A DNA stretch of 64,000 bases, taken from Candidatus Poribacteria bacterium. GTDB taxonomy: Bacteria; Poribacteria; WGA-4E; WGA-3G. Position 1 is the stretch's first letter; the number at the start of each line of letters is the position of its first letter. Of the stretch, positions 16,896-26,304 are shown piece by piece. The notes below the pieces were generated by a model. The model was not told where the DNA came from. It saw nothing but the letters and a program-made list of their open reading frames with translations, and searched no databases. Location of the stretch: NCBI GenBank assembly GCA_022821725.1, contig JAJEDB010000022.1, positions 1 through 64,000 of the forward strand, written 5' to 3'. The translations under genes were made by a program, and so were the position numbers.

Positions 16896-18839
16896 ATGAT
16901 ATCCTCATCACGTTCACCTATCAAAACACGAAACCATGAAAAGATCACTGTGCGTACCATCTTCATATCCCTGCTACTCCTGCCGTTCATCTACAAATGG
17001 CATATTGCGTGTGAAGCCCTCCGATACACCTTTCCAACATTAATGGCACCCTTCTATAGCGTTGTGTTCACACTCTTGGTCATTGCTGTGCTCAACATCG
17101 TTGTAAAGAAATACGCCCCAAAACATGCCCTGACAGGTGGCGAACTCATCAGCCTCTATGTCCTGATGTCCATAACACTCCTGTTCATGTCTTACGACAT
17201 GTTCCTGCCACTCGTCTCAATCATCGTCCACGCCTTCTATTTCGGGACCCCCGAAAACGAATGGCGCGAGTTGTTTTGGCGTTATCTGCCGGAATGGCTA
17301 ACAATCAATGACCCGCGTGTGCTCCGTGCCTTCTATCTCGGCGATGCCCAATTTTTTGATGCCCACGCTGTGAAGCACTGGGTGACACCGACGTTCTGGT
17401 GGTGCGTATTCACTTTTATGCTTATTTTCGTGATGCAGTGTATCAATGTCATCATCCGAAAACAGTGGACAGAGCAGGAACGACTCGTGTATCCGATCGT
17501 CGAGCTTCCGTATCAACTCGCTTATAACACAAATCAATTCCTTCGGAGTCGGGCGATGTGGTGGGGGTTCGGTATCGCGTCAATCATCAGTCTTGCCAAC
17601 GGGCTTAACATCTTTTTTCCTTCTATCCCGGCTTTTCCGAATAAATACATCCCCCTCAACGCTTTATTCACTGAAAAGCCGTGGACAGCCTTTCTCCGCG
17701 GTGGGGACGCAATTATTGTCTATCCGTTCGCCGTTGGACTCGGTTTCCTAATGCCGCTTGACTTGCTTATATCGTGCCTGCTCTTTTTCTTTCTTTATAA
17801 AGTGCAGTATTTTGTCGCTATCCTAACGGGATTGGAAAACGTCCCCGGCTTTCCTTATCCGTACGAGCAGAACATTGGTGCGTATATCGGCATCTGTGTT
17901 GTTGCACTCTGGAGTACACGATGGCAGATTTGGCGGGTACTGCGCACAGCATTCAAACACAGCCAAACAACCGACGCAGAAGAACCGATGCGCTATCGCA
18001 CCGCAGTTTTGGGGATCGTTTTCGGCGGTATATTCATCATCGGATTCGCGATGTCTGGCGGAATGGCGATGTGGATCGCAGTGCTGTTTTTTGTCGCACA
18101 TTTTGCGACAATCGCGATCCCACTGACGCGGATTCGCGCACAAATAGGGTTCCCGATTCATTCAACGACCTTTATCGGTCCGCATCATAGCCTTGTGAGT
18201 ATACTCGGCACGCGACGCATCGGCGCACGGAACCTGACCTGGTTTGCCCTCTTTTTCTGGTTCAATCGAGACAATCGGAGCCACCCAATGCCGCATCAAC
18301 TTGAAGCGTTTAAACTCGCCGAACGCGGCAACCTCGACGTAAAAGGCCTGTCCCGTCTAATGATTCTCCTGACAGTCATCGCGATGCCACTGTGCATCTT
18401 CATGCTCGTAGATACATTCTTTGAACTTGGGGTTAATACCGGCAAAGTGGGTGGACAGATTAACAGTTTCGGTGGACGTGCGTATCGCTTCCTTGAAGGC
18501 TGGCTCACTTCGCCACAAGATGCAAACAGCGGTCACATCGCGGCGATAATATTCGGTTTCTCTCTCACAACCTTGCTTTCAGCAGTGCGGAGTCGACTGT
18601 TCTGGTGGCCCATCCATCCGCTCGGTTACGGCGTCTCCTTCCACCTACACCTTTTCTGGGCGGCATTTGCCATCAGTGCGCTCGCCAAATGGAGTGTTTT
18701 AAAGTATGGTGGGCTGGGTCTCTATCGGAAAGCAGTGCCGCTCTTTCTCGGGTTGGCACTCGGAGACTTTGTCATGGGGAGTTTCTGGAATATCTTAAGC
18801 ATTCTCCTTGACAGACCGACGTACACATTTTATTATTAA
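16896..18839 (+). CDS. large polytopic membrane protein (DUF6785-like)
   Basis: This 647-residue protein has around a dozen hydrophobic helices spread over its whole length, beginning at about residue 22 (TIFISLLLLPFIYKW). Conserved-looking cytoplasmic segments include RKQWTEQERLVYPIVELPYQL and PHHSLVSILGTRRIG. The pattern resembles the DUF6784/DUF6785 membrane proteins I know from Poribacteria and Planctomycetes, distantly transporter-like. Transport function is not shown. The start has no strong ribosome binding site, so an internal start is possible. The LamG-like gene downstream is convergent. Confidence 0.7.
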   Translation: MISSSRSPIKTRNHEKITVRTIFISLLLLPFIYKWHIACEALRYTFPTLMAPFYSVVFTLLVIAVLNIVVKKYAPKHALTGGELISLYVLMSITLLFMSYDMFLPLVSIIVHAFYFGTPENEWRELFWRYLPEWLTINDPRVLRAFYLGDAQFFDAHAVKHWVTPTFWWCVFTFMLIFVMQCINVIIRKQWTEQERLVYPIVELPYQLAYNTNQFLRSRAMWWGFGIASIISLANGLNIFFPSIPAFPNKYIPLNALFTEKPWTAFLRGGDAIIVYPFAVGLGFLMPLDLLISCLLFFFLYKVQYFVAILTGLENVPGFPYPYEQNIGAYIGICVVALWSTRWQIWRVLRTAFKHSQTTDAEEPMRYRTAVLGIVFGGIFIIGFAMSGGMAMWIAVLFFVAHFATIAIPLTRIRAQIGFPIHSTTFIGPHHSLVSILGTRRIGARNLTWFALFFWFNRDNRSHPMPHQLEAFKLAERGNLDVKGLSRLMILLTVIAMPLCIFMLVDTFFELGVNTGKVGGQINSFGGRAYRFLEGWLTSPQDANSGHIAAIIFGFSLTTLLSAVRSRLFWWPIHPLGYGVSFHLHLFWAAFAISALAKWSVLKYGGLGLYRKAVPLFLGLALGDFVMGSFWNILSILLDRPTYTFYY

Positions 18840-18878
18840 ACTGGAACCGACAGACTTTGACCATCGCCTGAACACATG

Positions 18879-19610
18879 TTACAATCGCTGCTTGATTTTC
18901 CCCCAAGTGGTCGCGAGTTTGTCTGAAGCGGACACCGCTTGCGGTTTGCCAGCCGTTTCGCCTTCACCGTCTCCCATTTCAATGTCATCAATGTAAGCCG
19001 TCAACGCATCGGGATGGTCCCAACCGAAGAAGATCCAGCCGAGACTCGGATTCACGCCGCCTTTGCCCCCTTCGCCTCTAAAACCGAAATCATCAACGAT
19101 CTGTTCGTCATCGACGTAAAAGTCATAGGTTTTCTTCTTAAAGTCAAGCACGATGCGGAAATGATGCCATTCCCCTAATTTCAGATCCCCGACCTGTTGT
19201 CCTACATTTCCGTCAAGCGCATGGATAGAGGTATCCCCGCGGGTATTAAACACGGCAGCCCCGCCCCACTTGATGGCATCTCCACCGATATAAAACAGCA
19301 TTATGCCAGCACCCTTATCCCGCTGCGTGAACAATGAAACATACTGAATTCCATCGTGCGTCCCATCGAAACTTCTGAGGACCATTGTGTTTTCTGTGAT
19401 TAGAATGCTTTTACCGGCGTCACCACGCTTCACTTCGCTCCCAATTTGGCAAGTTTTTTGGTTCATGGCCGTTTTCCAGTCATCTTGCCCAGCGATGTCA
19501 CCCTCTTTGAAGTTGTCAAAATTCTCACTGTACCACACGTTACCAAACGCATTGACCCCGAAAAATAGGAGTCCAAAACTGAATGCCAAACTTCGCTTTA
19601 ACACCCTCAT
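18879..19610 (-). CDS. secreted concanavalin-A/LamG-like protein with conserved C-terminal tail
   Basis: This 243-residue protein has a signal peptide (about residues 1-23, ending VNAFG) and then a beta-sandwich lectin-like domain. Seen motifs are YSENFDNFKEGDIAGQDDW at the start and LGEWHHFRIVLDFKKKTYDF with FYVDDEQI, typical of LamG/glucanase-fold modules. It ends DKLATTWGKIKQRL, the clearest example of the tail shared by five secreted proteins here. It likely binds polysaccharide at the cell surface or outside. The ribosome binding site is GGGGGC. It has no evident operon partner. Confidence 0.8.
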   Translation of the reverse strand: MRVLKRSLAFSFGLLFFGVNAFGNVWYSENFDNFKEGDIAGQDDWKTAMNQKTCQIGSEVKRGDAGKSILITENTMVLRSFDGTHDGIQYVSLFTQRDKGAGIMLFYIGGDAIKWGGAAVFNTRGDTSIHALDGNVGQQVGDLKLGEWHHFRIVLDFKKKTYDFYVDDEQIVDDFGFRGEGGKGGVNPSLGWIFFGWDHPDALTAYIDDIEMGDGEGETAGKPQAVSASDKLATTWGKIKQRL

Positions 19611-19712
19611 AATAAGCCCCCTGAAAGTTTTGTTATTCTACCGTATCATGCCCTCAATTACAGATACGCCTAATATACCAGAATCTCTGACGAAAGTCAA
19701 ACGTTATTTAAA

Positions 19713-19741
19713 TTGACTGTATCAAAGGTATATGCTAATCT
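19713..19741 (+). promoter_or_regulatory. sigma-70-like promoter for the cation exchanger
   Basis: TTGACT (19713-19718) and TAATCT (19736-19741) have a 17-bp spacer and an extended TGC before the -10. The gene starts at 19788. Confidence 0.55.
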
Positions 19742-19787
19742 ATTCTTTAGAAATCAACATCCTATATCTCCCTGGAAGGTACAGTTA

Positions 19788-20828
19788 ATGGAACAATGGA
19801 TCACAGAATTTGCTAACGGATTACCCAGCCTCGCGCTCTTTGCGATAATCGCGGTAACCCTTTATACACTCGGCAAAGGTGCGGATTGGCTCGTCGATGA
19901 AGCCGTCATTCTTTCAACCCGATGGGGTCTGGGAAAAGCCGTCATCGGTGCAACGATCGTGAGCATCGGCACTACAACCCCAGAGGCGGCAGTCTCTGTT
20001 CTATCGGCACTACAAGGAAAACCGGGGCTTGCCCTCGGCAACGCAGTCGGCTCAATTATATGCGACACGGGCCTCATTCTCGGATTGGCATCGCTCATCG
20101 CGCCCCTCCCCCTCAACCGTCAATTGGCTTCACGGTTGTCAAACGTTCAGGTAGGTGCCGGTATCCTGCTCGTGCTCGGGTGTTTCCCGTGGACCTCCCC
20201 AGCGAAAGTCTTCACGCAAGGCGGAACTCTGCCACAACTCGTAGGTGTCGTCTTCGTTGTACTCCTGGCGTTATACATCTATCAGTCCATCCGATGGGCA
20301 AGTGCCACAGGCGCGAATCCTGAGAATGGCGAAGAAGTAGAAGAAGTAGAAGAAGCAAGTGGGATCGGAACGCTTCTTAAACTCATCGGGTCGATTGCCA
20401 TCATTGTCGTCTCGGCACAGATCCTGATTCCGACCGTGAGCATCATGGCGGAGCGGATAGGCGTCCCGAAACACATCATCTCGGCAACCCTCGTTGCGTT
20501 TGGGACCTCGCTCCCGGAACTGGTAACGGCAATAACGGCAGTCAGACGCGGACACGGGGAGTTGGCGGTCGGTAACATCATCGGTGCGGATATTCTCAAC
20601 GTCCTCTTCGTTGCGGGTGTCTCTGCCTCGGCAACGCAAGGGGGTCTGCAGGCAGACGGTCAATTCTTCCAGTTCCTGTTCCCGGCGATGGTGTTTATCC
20701 TCATCGTCTTCCGGTGCGGGATCTTCGTATCGGGCGATCAGTTGAAACGTCCGTTTGGTGTCGTGCTGGTCGCGACATGGCTCCTAGTGACAATCCTGAG
20801 TTATGTCCTTTCGATCGAGATGCATTAA
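19788..20828 (+). CDS. sodium/calcium exchanger family membrane protein (CaCA)
   Basis: This 346-residue protein starts at the ATG at 19788 (GGAAGGT ribosome binding site) rather than further upstream, where the frame overlaps the promoter. It shows the two-fold repeat of the CaCA superfamily. Alpha-repeat 1 has GNAVGSIICDTGLILGLASL and alpha-repeat 2 has GTSLPELVTAITAVRRG with GNIIGADILNVLF. About ten membrane helices are present. A cytoplasmic loop at about residue 185 carries repeated acids (EEVEEVEEAS), a possible cation-sensing site. It exchanges calcium for sodium or protons across the inner membrane. It appears to stand alone in the transcription unit. Confidence 0.9.
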   Translation: MEQWITEFANGLPSLALFAIIAVTLYTLGKGADWLVDEAVILSTRWGLGKAVIGATIVSIGTTTPEAAVSVLSALQGKPGLALGNAVGSIICDTGLILGLASLIAPLPLNRQLASRLSNVQVGAGILLVLGCFPWTSPAKVFTQGGTLPQLVGVVFVVLLALYIYQSIRWASATGANPENGEEVEEVEEASGIGTLLKLIGSIAIIVVSAQILIPTVSIMAERIGVPKHIISATLVAFGTSLPELVTAITAVRRGHGELAVGNIIGADILNVLFVAGVSASATQGGLQADGQFFQFLFPAMVFILIVFRCGIFVSGDQLKRPFGVVLVATWLLVTILSYVLSIEMH

Positions 20829-20896
20829 AGGCTATCAGCAATCGGCAGTCGGCAATCAGGTCAACAACAAACGATTTTTTCACTATGAGCAAGTGG

Positions 20897-20967
20897 GTTT
20901 GTAGTAGTGCGATTCATCGCACGTTATAAAACGATAGGAACGGGCAATAAATTGCCCTACTACAAAC
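20897..20967. repeat. family B inverted-repeat element, 71 bp
   Basis: Termini GTTTGTAGTAG (20897-20907) and CTACTACAAAC (20957-20967) are perfect inverted repeats. Inside are two small palindromes, GTGCGATTCATCGCAC and GGGCAATAAATTGCCC. A 59-bp member lies at 56943-57001 and a half member at 58212-58240. Confidence 0.75.
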
Positions 20968-21011
20968 GAGGGTATTTAAACCAGACAGTCCTGACTTCTA
21001 CATTGCGTCCC

Positions 21012-21040
21012 TTGACAAATTTGTGATAGAATGTCACAAT
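21012..21040 (+). promoter_or_regulatory. sigma-70-like promoter for the first PhyH gene
   Basis: TTGACA (21012-21017) and CACAAT (21035-21040) are 17 bp apart, about 50 bp before the start at 21091. Confidence 0.5.
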
Positions 21041-21090
21041 CAACGCCAAGTTTCGATCACTTTCCATAAAGTTCAAATGGAGGCATGATT

Positions 21091-22263
21091 ATGAGCAACG
21101 ATCAATCCCCGAAGAAAGAGGTCTACCGTTCCCAAACTTTTGCTGATTTCAAACCGGAACTCTCGGCACCCGGTGCCACGCCGGAAAGATTGGCGCATTT
21201 AAGGGAACATGGTTTCGTCATCATCAACGACTTTGTCGACAACCCGTGGATTCCGATCCTCCGCGAGGCAGGCAGACGGGTTACACAAGCGTGCGCGCCA
21301 GAGAACGGCTACGATGTTATCGACTGCTCTAAGGGATACGTTCACCGGGCGGGTGAGAACGAACCGTGGGCAATCCGAGGCATCATCCATCCCGCATTCA
21401 AAGAACCCGCTTTCACTGAATTTTACGGCTCCCCAGATTTCACGGGCTTTGTCAAGGCATGGTGTGATGTAGAGCCTGAAGACCTCGTCATGACGAACAT
21501 TCTCCTGTGGTGTAATCCCCGCAAAAAGGAGAATAGGCTCGGATGGCACAGAGACACGACATGGTGGGGCACTGGAGAGAGTTACTTCTCACAGGAAAGT
21601 CGCCAAGAAGGTCCTGAAGCCTATTCCGAGGCGGTGGAACGGATCCGCTGGAAAGAGATTCAGGAAGAAAATGAGAAGCGAATTACCGAACGGAACAGTG
21701 TCGGTATGTTCTTGGCACTCGCAGACGATGAATGCCACGAACTCGTCCAGGGTAGCCATAGCCGATGGCGCACCCCACTTGAACACGACGTGCTACTCCC
21801 ACAATCCATGAAGGACCAAGGGGTGCCCTATACACCGAGTTGGAACGGCACGGACCCACTTCCCGGACAGATCGCGATTCGGCTTAAACCGGGGGAGGCA
21901 CTCATCCGTAACGGCACGACGATCCATACAGGACACACCGTGCCTGAACGTGAGCGCAACACGCTGTCGATCGGTTGGTCGAAATGGAGCGGTCCGCCTG
22001 AGGAGGCACCGAAGGTCGTCGATGCGCGATTCGCATGGCAACTCGATCCCGCTGTTCGCGAGGCACTCCCGCACGAATGGATGAAAACGGCTTGGGATCG
22101 CTGGGCGGCAAATCACAAACTCGGCGATAGGCTCGAAGACCGCTACGCAGGCTTTGACATCCAACGCATCAAAGCGGGTGAAGTCGTCGGATGGCGAACT
22201 GAACTGGAACGTCAAGCCGCTGCGGCAGGCGAAGCGTGGGAACAATACCAAACCGTATCCTAA
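21091..22263 (+). CDS. phytanoyl-CoA dioxygenase family protein, copy 1
   Basis: This 390-residue Fe(II)/2-oxoglutarate dioxygenase starts at the second ATG (21091), which sits at the right distance from GGAGG. The iron triad is visible as HRD in LGWHRDTTWW (about residue 155) and the distal His in IHTGHTVPERERNT, with the following Arg as 2-oxoglutarate ligand. Substrate is unknown; this family is greatly expanded in Poribacteria. It is longer than the usual 280-300 residues because of a charged helical insert at about 165-205. A strong terminator follows. Confidence 0.85.
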   Translation: MSNDQSPKKEVYRSQTFADFKPELSAPGATPERLAHLREHGFVIINDFVDNPWIPILREAGRRVTQACAPENGYDVIDCSKGYVHRAGENEPWAIRGIIHPAFKEPAFTEFYGSPDFTGFVKAWCDVEPEDLVMTNILLWCNPRKKENRLGWHRDTTWWGTGESYFSQESRQEGPEAYSEAVERIRWKEIQEENEKRITERNSVGMFLALADDECHELVQGSHSRWRTPLEHDVLLPQSMKDQGVPYTPSWNGTDPLPGQIAIRLKPGEALIRNGTTIHTGHTVPERERNTLSIGWSKWSGPPEEAPKVVDARFAWQLDPAVREALPHEWMKTAWDRWAANHKLGDRLEDRYAGFDIQRIKAGEVVGWRTELERQAAAAGEAWEQYQTVS

Positions 22264-22282
22264 TGGGAAAGAAAAATATAGA

Positions 22283-22313
22283 GGCGGATCTTCGGATCCG
22301 CCCTTTTTCTTTT
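22283..22313 (+). terminator. rho-independent terminator with TTCG loop
   Basis: The stem GGCGGATC / GATCCGCC closes on the tetraloop TTCG and is followed by CTTTTTCTTTT. It starts 20 bp after the PhyH stop codon. Confidence 0.93.
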
Positions 22314-22362
22314 CGCTGTCGACTGTCGGTTGTCGGAAACCATCGGTAAGAAAGTTTGCAAG

Positions 22363-22430
22363 TGTTCTAAAGTTAAGAAGTCCGCTAAAGTTGAAGATAG
22401 ACTTCTTGCAACTTTACAGACTTTAGAACA
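22363..22430. repeat. small inverted-repeat element, 68 bp
   Basis: Outer arms TGTTCTAAAGT (22363-22373) and ACTTTAGAACA (22420-22430) are perfect complements. An inner pair AAGAAGTC / GACTTCTT lies nearby. It sits between the PhyH terminator and the convergent aldo/keto reductase gene and may be a mobile hairpin element. Confidence 0.55.
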
Positions 22431-22490
22431 TTTTAGTACACTTTACAGACGCTATCCTTCCGACTGCTGACTGCCGATCGCTGATCGCCA

Positions 22491-23477
22491 TTAAGCCGGG
22501 GGTGCGATGAGTCGCACAAACGAACTCGACACCTCGTCCAACTCGTCCCGAACCGCTGGATCCAACTCCCAACCGACACCGCCGAGTGTATCGTCGAGTT
22601 GCGCAATCGTGTCACTACCACTAATCGCGACGGTGACCTCTGGATGTGATAATACCCATGCGACAGCGAGCTGCGCAGGCGTTTTATCCAACTCCGCTGC
22701 GAGCCGCTTAAGGGTTCGGATCACCTGTCCGGTTTCGCCACGCATCCGCTGCGCGAATTCCTCACGTAAGCGGGTCCCCCACAACGTGTCTGCCGGCGGC
22801 GGTTCATCGGGTGCGTAGACCCCACTCAACAAACCCACGGCTAACGGACTATAACACATAACGCCTAAGCCTTCCTCACGGACCAAACCGAACAGCTCGG
22901 TTTCCATATCCCGATTCAGCAGGTTATACATGTTCTGAAGACACATATAGGGTGTTGCATTAATCCGATCGGCGATCCAAAGCGCCTTACACGCCTGCCA
23001 GGCTTGATGATTACAGCAGCCGATATAGCGGACCTTCCCTGAACGGACGAGATCATCCATTGCACGGACCGTCTCCTCCTGCGGTGTCGTTTCATCGGGG
23101 GCGTGGATGAGGTAGATATCAATATGGTCGGTGTTGAGCCGTTTCAAGGAACGTTCCACCTCTCGCATGATATGGTATCTCGACAACCCCTGATCGTTCG
23201 GACCTGGACCGATCTGGCTGAAAACCTTCGACGTAATTACGACGTCATCGCGTTTGCCCTGCATCGCTTTACCGAGAATCTCCTCAGAACGTCCGATGTT
23301 GGCGCGATCGTCCATCAGTCCATAGATGTTGGCACAATCAATGAAATTGATACCCGAATTGATGGCGTGTTCAATGAGTCTTTGGGCATCCTTCGCGTCG
23401 CCTTGTCCCCTGAGTCCTAACCCCAACGCGAGTGGACTTACTTTAACGCCCGCTTTTCCAAAATTGACATATTCCAC
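22491..23477 (-). CDS. aldo/keto reductase
   Basis: This 328-residue NADPH-dependent oxidoreductase has a TIM-barrel fold. The catalytic tetrad is complete: Asp and Tyr in FIDCANIYG, Lys in VVITSKV and His in IYLIHAPDE. The start is a GTG at 23477 behind an AAAGGAAG sequence. The cofactor-binding end shows ISGSDTIAQLDDTL. Substrate cannot be inferred. It lies 40 bp downstream of a small coiled-coil membrane protein gene on the same strand and converges on the PhyH gene. Confidence 0.9.
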   Translation of the reverse strand: MEYVNFGKAGVKVSPLALGLGLRGQGDAKDAQRLIEHAINSGINFIDCANIYGLMDDRANIGRSEEILGKAMQGKRDDVVITSKVFSQIGPGPNDQGLSRYHIMREVERSLKRLNTDHIDIYLIHAPDETTPQEETVRAMDDLVRSGKVRYIGCCNHQAWQACKALWIADRINATPYMCLQNMYNLLNRDMETELFGLVREEGLGVMCYSPLAVGLLSGVYAPDEPPPADTLWGTRLREEFAQRMRGETGQVIRTLKRLAAELDKTPAQLAVAWVLSHPEVTVAISGSDTIAQLDDTLGGVGWELDPAVRDELDEVSSSFVRLIAPPA

Positions 23478-23517
23478 AGATAGACTTCCTTTTCTATTAG
23501 TGAACTGTTGTTCCTAA

Positions 23518-23832
23518 TTACGCCTTAAACAGAGCAAACAACGCAATTATCGTAGAGACAATCGCGGTCCCGACTGCTATACGGCTCACCAAAGTCGCAC
23601 CAACCTCTGCCTTTCCCTCTAACTTCCCTCGAACCCAACTTACACCCTGTTCCAAAAGCCCCATACGGGTCTCCAGCGCGTTAAACCTTTTCTCAAACTT
23701 CTGATCCAGCGCGTCAAACTTTTGCTCAAACTTCTGATCCAGTCGCTCATATTTCTGCTCCAACCGATCAGATTTCTGTTCCAATCGTTCTAAGGCAGAT
23801 AGCACACGTTCGCGAAAATCTTGATCTGACAT
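23518..23832 (-). CDS. small coiled-coil protein with C-terminal membrane helix
   Basis: This 104-residue protein starts at MSDQDF with an excellent AGGAGG ribosome binding site; the frame upstream of that is not used. Residues 12-60 form a strong coiled coil made of short repeats (LEQKSDRLEQK, LDQKFEQKFDALDQKF). Residues 80-104 form a membrane anchor (IVSTIIALFALFKA). The repeats are also tandem at DNA level. Such proteins oligomerise at the membrane; no function is known to me. It could be co-transcribed with the aldo/keto reductase. Confidence 0.75.
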   Translation of the reverse strand: MSDQDFRERVLSALERLEQKSDRLEQKYERLDQKFEQKFDALDQKFEKRFNALETRMGLLEQGVSWVRGKLEGKAEVGATLVSRIAVGTAIVSTIIALFALFKA

Positions 23833-23940
23833 GGAAAACCTCCTGTTTCTATCAGTATAACACACGCCACACGAATGAGACAAGGCTTCTACATTTCTCG
23901 ATTGGATTTCCTTCTTTTCAGCGGATTGCGTCTTTATCAC

Positions 23941-24030
23941 AGGACTTACGCAAAATGACCAAATTTCACCTATTTTCACAGGATTCGGTGCGGTTAGAAA
24001 CCGCACCTACCGGGGGAGAGCGTAAGTCCT
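23941..24030. repeat. family A inverted-repeat element, 90 bp, with nested core palindrome
   Basis: Perfect terminal inverted repeats AGGACTTACGC (23941-23951) and GCGTAAGTCCT (24020-24030) enclose the core palindrome GGTGCGGTT ... AACCGCACC. A second member of exactly the same length is at 45573-45662. It encodes nothing and looks like a MITE-type element. Confidence 0.85.
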
Positions 24031-24043
24031 ATATCAATAGGAA

Positions 24044-25018
24044 CTATTGCGCTGCTTTTTCCCTTAGGGTATCAAGGAGCCTCCGCATATCCGCGGGCAT
24101 CTCCGCTGAAAACGTCAAGCGTTCCCCCGTTGCGGGATGCTCAAAGCCGAGCAGGCGCGCATGCAATGCCTGCCGCTTCAGTTGCGAGATCGCCTGTTTC
24201 AACTTCGGCGTGTCGGCATCGTTCAAAGCGCGTTGTTCACCCCCATAAACCGCATCACCGACGACCGGGTGCCCAATACCTTGCAGATGCACACGAATCT
24301 GATGGAGGCGTCCGGTTTCCAATGTCAGTTGAACGAACGCGAACTGGGGATACGTCTCTAAAACCACATAGTGCGTGACAGCGTGTCGTCCGCCTGTTTT
24401 AACCGTCGTCATCCGCCGTCGATCGCGTCGGCTCCGCGCAATTCGTGCATCGATCGTCCCCTCGGTTTCCGTAGGCGCGCCACAGACCACAGCGACGTAT
24501 TGGCGCGTGATGCTATGCCGTTCAAATTGGGCGGAGAGCTCCCGATGCACCCCATCCGTTTTCGCAACAACGAGCACCCCTGATGTCTCTTTATCCAATC
24601 TGTGAACAATCCCCGGTCGCTCCACGCCTCCGATCCCGGAAAGGTCTGTGCAATGCCCCAGCAAAGCATTCACAAGCGTGCCAACATTCACCCCATTCGC
24701 AGGATGAACGAGCATACCCGCGGGTTTATTCAGAACGATTAAGTGGCTATCCTCGTGAAGAATGTCGAGTGAAATTTGCTCAGGTTGGGCAGTGTCCAGA
24801 GGGCGCGGGGGTGGAAGCGTCAAGCAGACCCGATCCCCGTCCCGCAACACATAACTCGGTTGTTTACCGACCTCGCCATTGACGGTGACATCCCCCTCGC
24901 GAATCAACCGTTGGAGATACGTTCGAGATACGCCTTCCGTTGCGTCGATAAGAAAACGATCGAGACGTGTCCCGCGCTGACTTTCTTGGATATCATAGAC
25001 CTGAACTTCGTCTTTCAT
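24044..25018 (-). CDS. rluD: RluD-type 23S rRNA pseudouridine synthase
   Basis: This 324-residue enzyme has an S4 RNA-binding domain (about residues 14-75, with TYLQRLIREGDVTVNG) and then the RluA/RluD catalytic domain. The active-site motif GIVHRLDKETSGVLVVAKT contains the catalytic Asp. HPVVGDAVYGG and LHQIRVHLQ are further family blocks. RluD-type enzymes isomerise uridines in helix 69 of 23S rRNA; RluC or RluA specificity cannot be excluded. The start ATG follows GGAGTCAG. The gene runs opposite to truA, another pseudouridine synthase, across a 306-bp gap. Confidence 0.9.
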   Translation of the reverse strand: MKDEVQVYDIQESQRGTRLDRFLIDATEGVSRTYLQRLIREGDVTVNGEVGKQPSYVLRDGDRVCLTLPPPRPLDTAQPEQISLDILHEDSHLIVLNKPAGMLVHPANGVNVGTLVNALLGHCTDLSGIGGVERPGIVHRLDKETSGVLVVAKTDGVHRELSAQFERHSITRQYVAVVCGAPTETEGTIDARIARSRRDRRRMTTVKTGGRHAVTHYVVLETYPQFAFVQLTLETGRLHQIRVHLQGIGHPVVGDAVYGGEQRALNDADTPKLKQAISQLKRQALHARLLGFEHPATGERLTFSAEMPADMRRLLDTLREKAAQ

Positions 25019-25324
25019 CTGACTCCGCGGATTTCAAATAATATTGAGAGCAAAATAACTCATGTTTTGTATAGGATACCACATAAGCAATCAAAAGGCA
25101 AGTTCTTAACCAGGCAGGATTTAACTTGCCAAACCGCACTTCACAATTGATTTGAGCAATTTTGAATATTAAATATGCACATTATCCATTGGTAACAGGC
25201 GCGGAAACCTTGCCCTTACGGGTTCGCGGCCTTTGGGAAAATGGGAATTTATTTCCGAATATTGCTTGACACATAATATAAGAATGTGATACCCTTTACC
25301 TATACCCTATAACAGGGCGATACA
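25019..25324. other. intergenic gap between divergent rluD and truA
   Basis: No gene is visible. A TTGACA at 25266-25271 is followed at 18 bp by TACCCT, a weak promoter candidate for truA. A GC-rich stretch at 25195-25240 has short inverted words but no clear terminator or riboswitch. Confidence 0.4.
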
Positions 25325-26104
25325 ATGCGAAATATCAAACTTGTGCTTGAATACGATGGCACGAACTACCACGGCTGGCAGACACAACCGAACGTGCCGA
25401 CACTCCAAGATACTATCGAGGAAAGTTTGGCAAAGCTTACCAAAACCCCGATACAGATCATCGGGGCAGGGCGGACGGATACCGGTGTCCACGCAGAGGG
25501 GCAGGTCGCCAATTTCCATACGGACTCACAGATACCCGTCGTCGCATTTCAGAAAGGACTCAACGCCCTGCTGCCTCGGGATATCGTTGTCTGTTCGGCA
25601 ACAGAGATGTCCCCTGAGTTTCACGCCCGTTTCAGCGCAACACGTCGGCGGTATCGCTACACGATTTTGAATCGGGAATACCCGAGCGCACTGCTGCGAC
25701 AGACAAGTTACTGCTTCTCAAGAGAAATTGACATCTCGCGAGCAAATGACCTTTGCCGAATGCTGATCGGCACACACGATTTCTCCTCCTTCCAAAAGGT
25801 AGGCAGTGATCGGGTAAACCCTGTTTGTGAGATTTACGAGGCACACTGGTGGCAAAAAGAAGCCTACGTCTATTTCGAGATTGAAGCGGACTCATTCCTG
25901 CGAGGTATGGTTCGCGCCATCACCGGCACGCTCTTGACCCTTAATAGCAAGTTTTGGAAACCTACACGCTGCGTTAAAAATAGGAAATCCCAAGAGGCTG
26001 AGACAGAACTTCGTCGTATTTTAGATGCCAAAGACCGAGCCGCAGCAGGAATGTCAGCGCCGGCACACGGATTATCTCTCATTGCAGTTAAATATAACGC
26101 CTGA
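25325..26104 (+). CDS. truA: tRNA pseudouridine(38-40) synthase
   Basis: This 259-residue enzyme modifies uridines 38-40 of the tRNA anticodon arm. It begins MRNIKLVLEYDGTNYHGWQ as expected. The active-site motif GAGRTDTGVHAEGQVANF holds the catalytic Asp, and RRYRYTI, SFQKVGSD and FLRGMVRAITG match the family. Length is standard. There is no strong ribosome binding site. The downstream HD gene starts 200 bp later, so it may be a separate unit. Confidence 0.95.
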   Translation: MRNIKLVLEYDGTNYHGWQTQPNVPTLQDTIEESLAKLTKTPIQIIGAGRTDTGVHAEGQVANFHTDSQIPVVAFQKGLNALLPRDIVVCSATEMSPEFHARFSATRRRYRYTILNREYPSALLRQTSYCFSREIDISRANDLCRMLIGTHDFSSFQKVGSDRVNPVCEIYEAHWWQKEAYVYFEIEADSFLRGMVRAITGTLLTLNSKFWKPTRCVKNRKSQEAETELRRILDAKDRAAAGMSAPAHGLSLIAVKYNA

Positions 26105-26304
26105 CGCGGATTTGGCAAATGGCAATTAGCAGTCAGTCGTCAGTAAAGGGGTTTTCGTCCTACAAGACTTCCTCTTGAAATAGACGCAAAACCCGTAGCC
26201 CGTAATATAGTGGAGGGGTTTTTGCTTGGGGGTTTCCCCTAGATATAAGCAACGCCCGTCAAGGTCGAACCGCACGAACTTTAACCGCGAGGAAAAATTA
26301 AAAA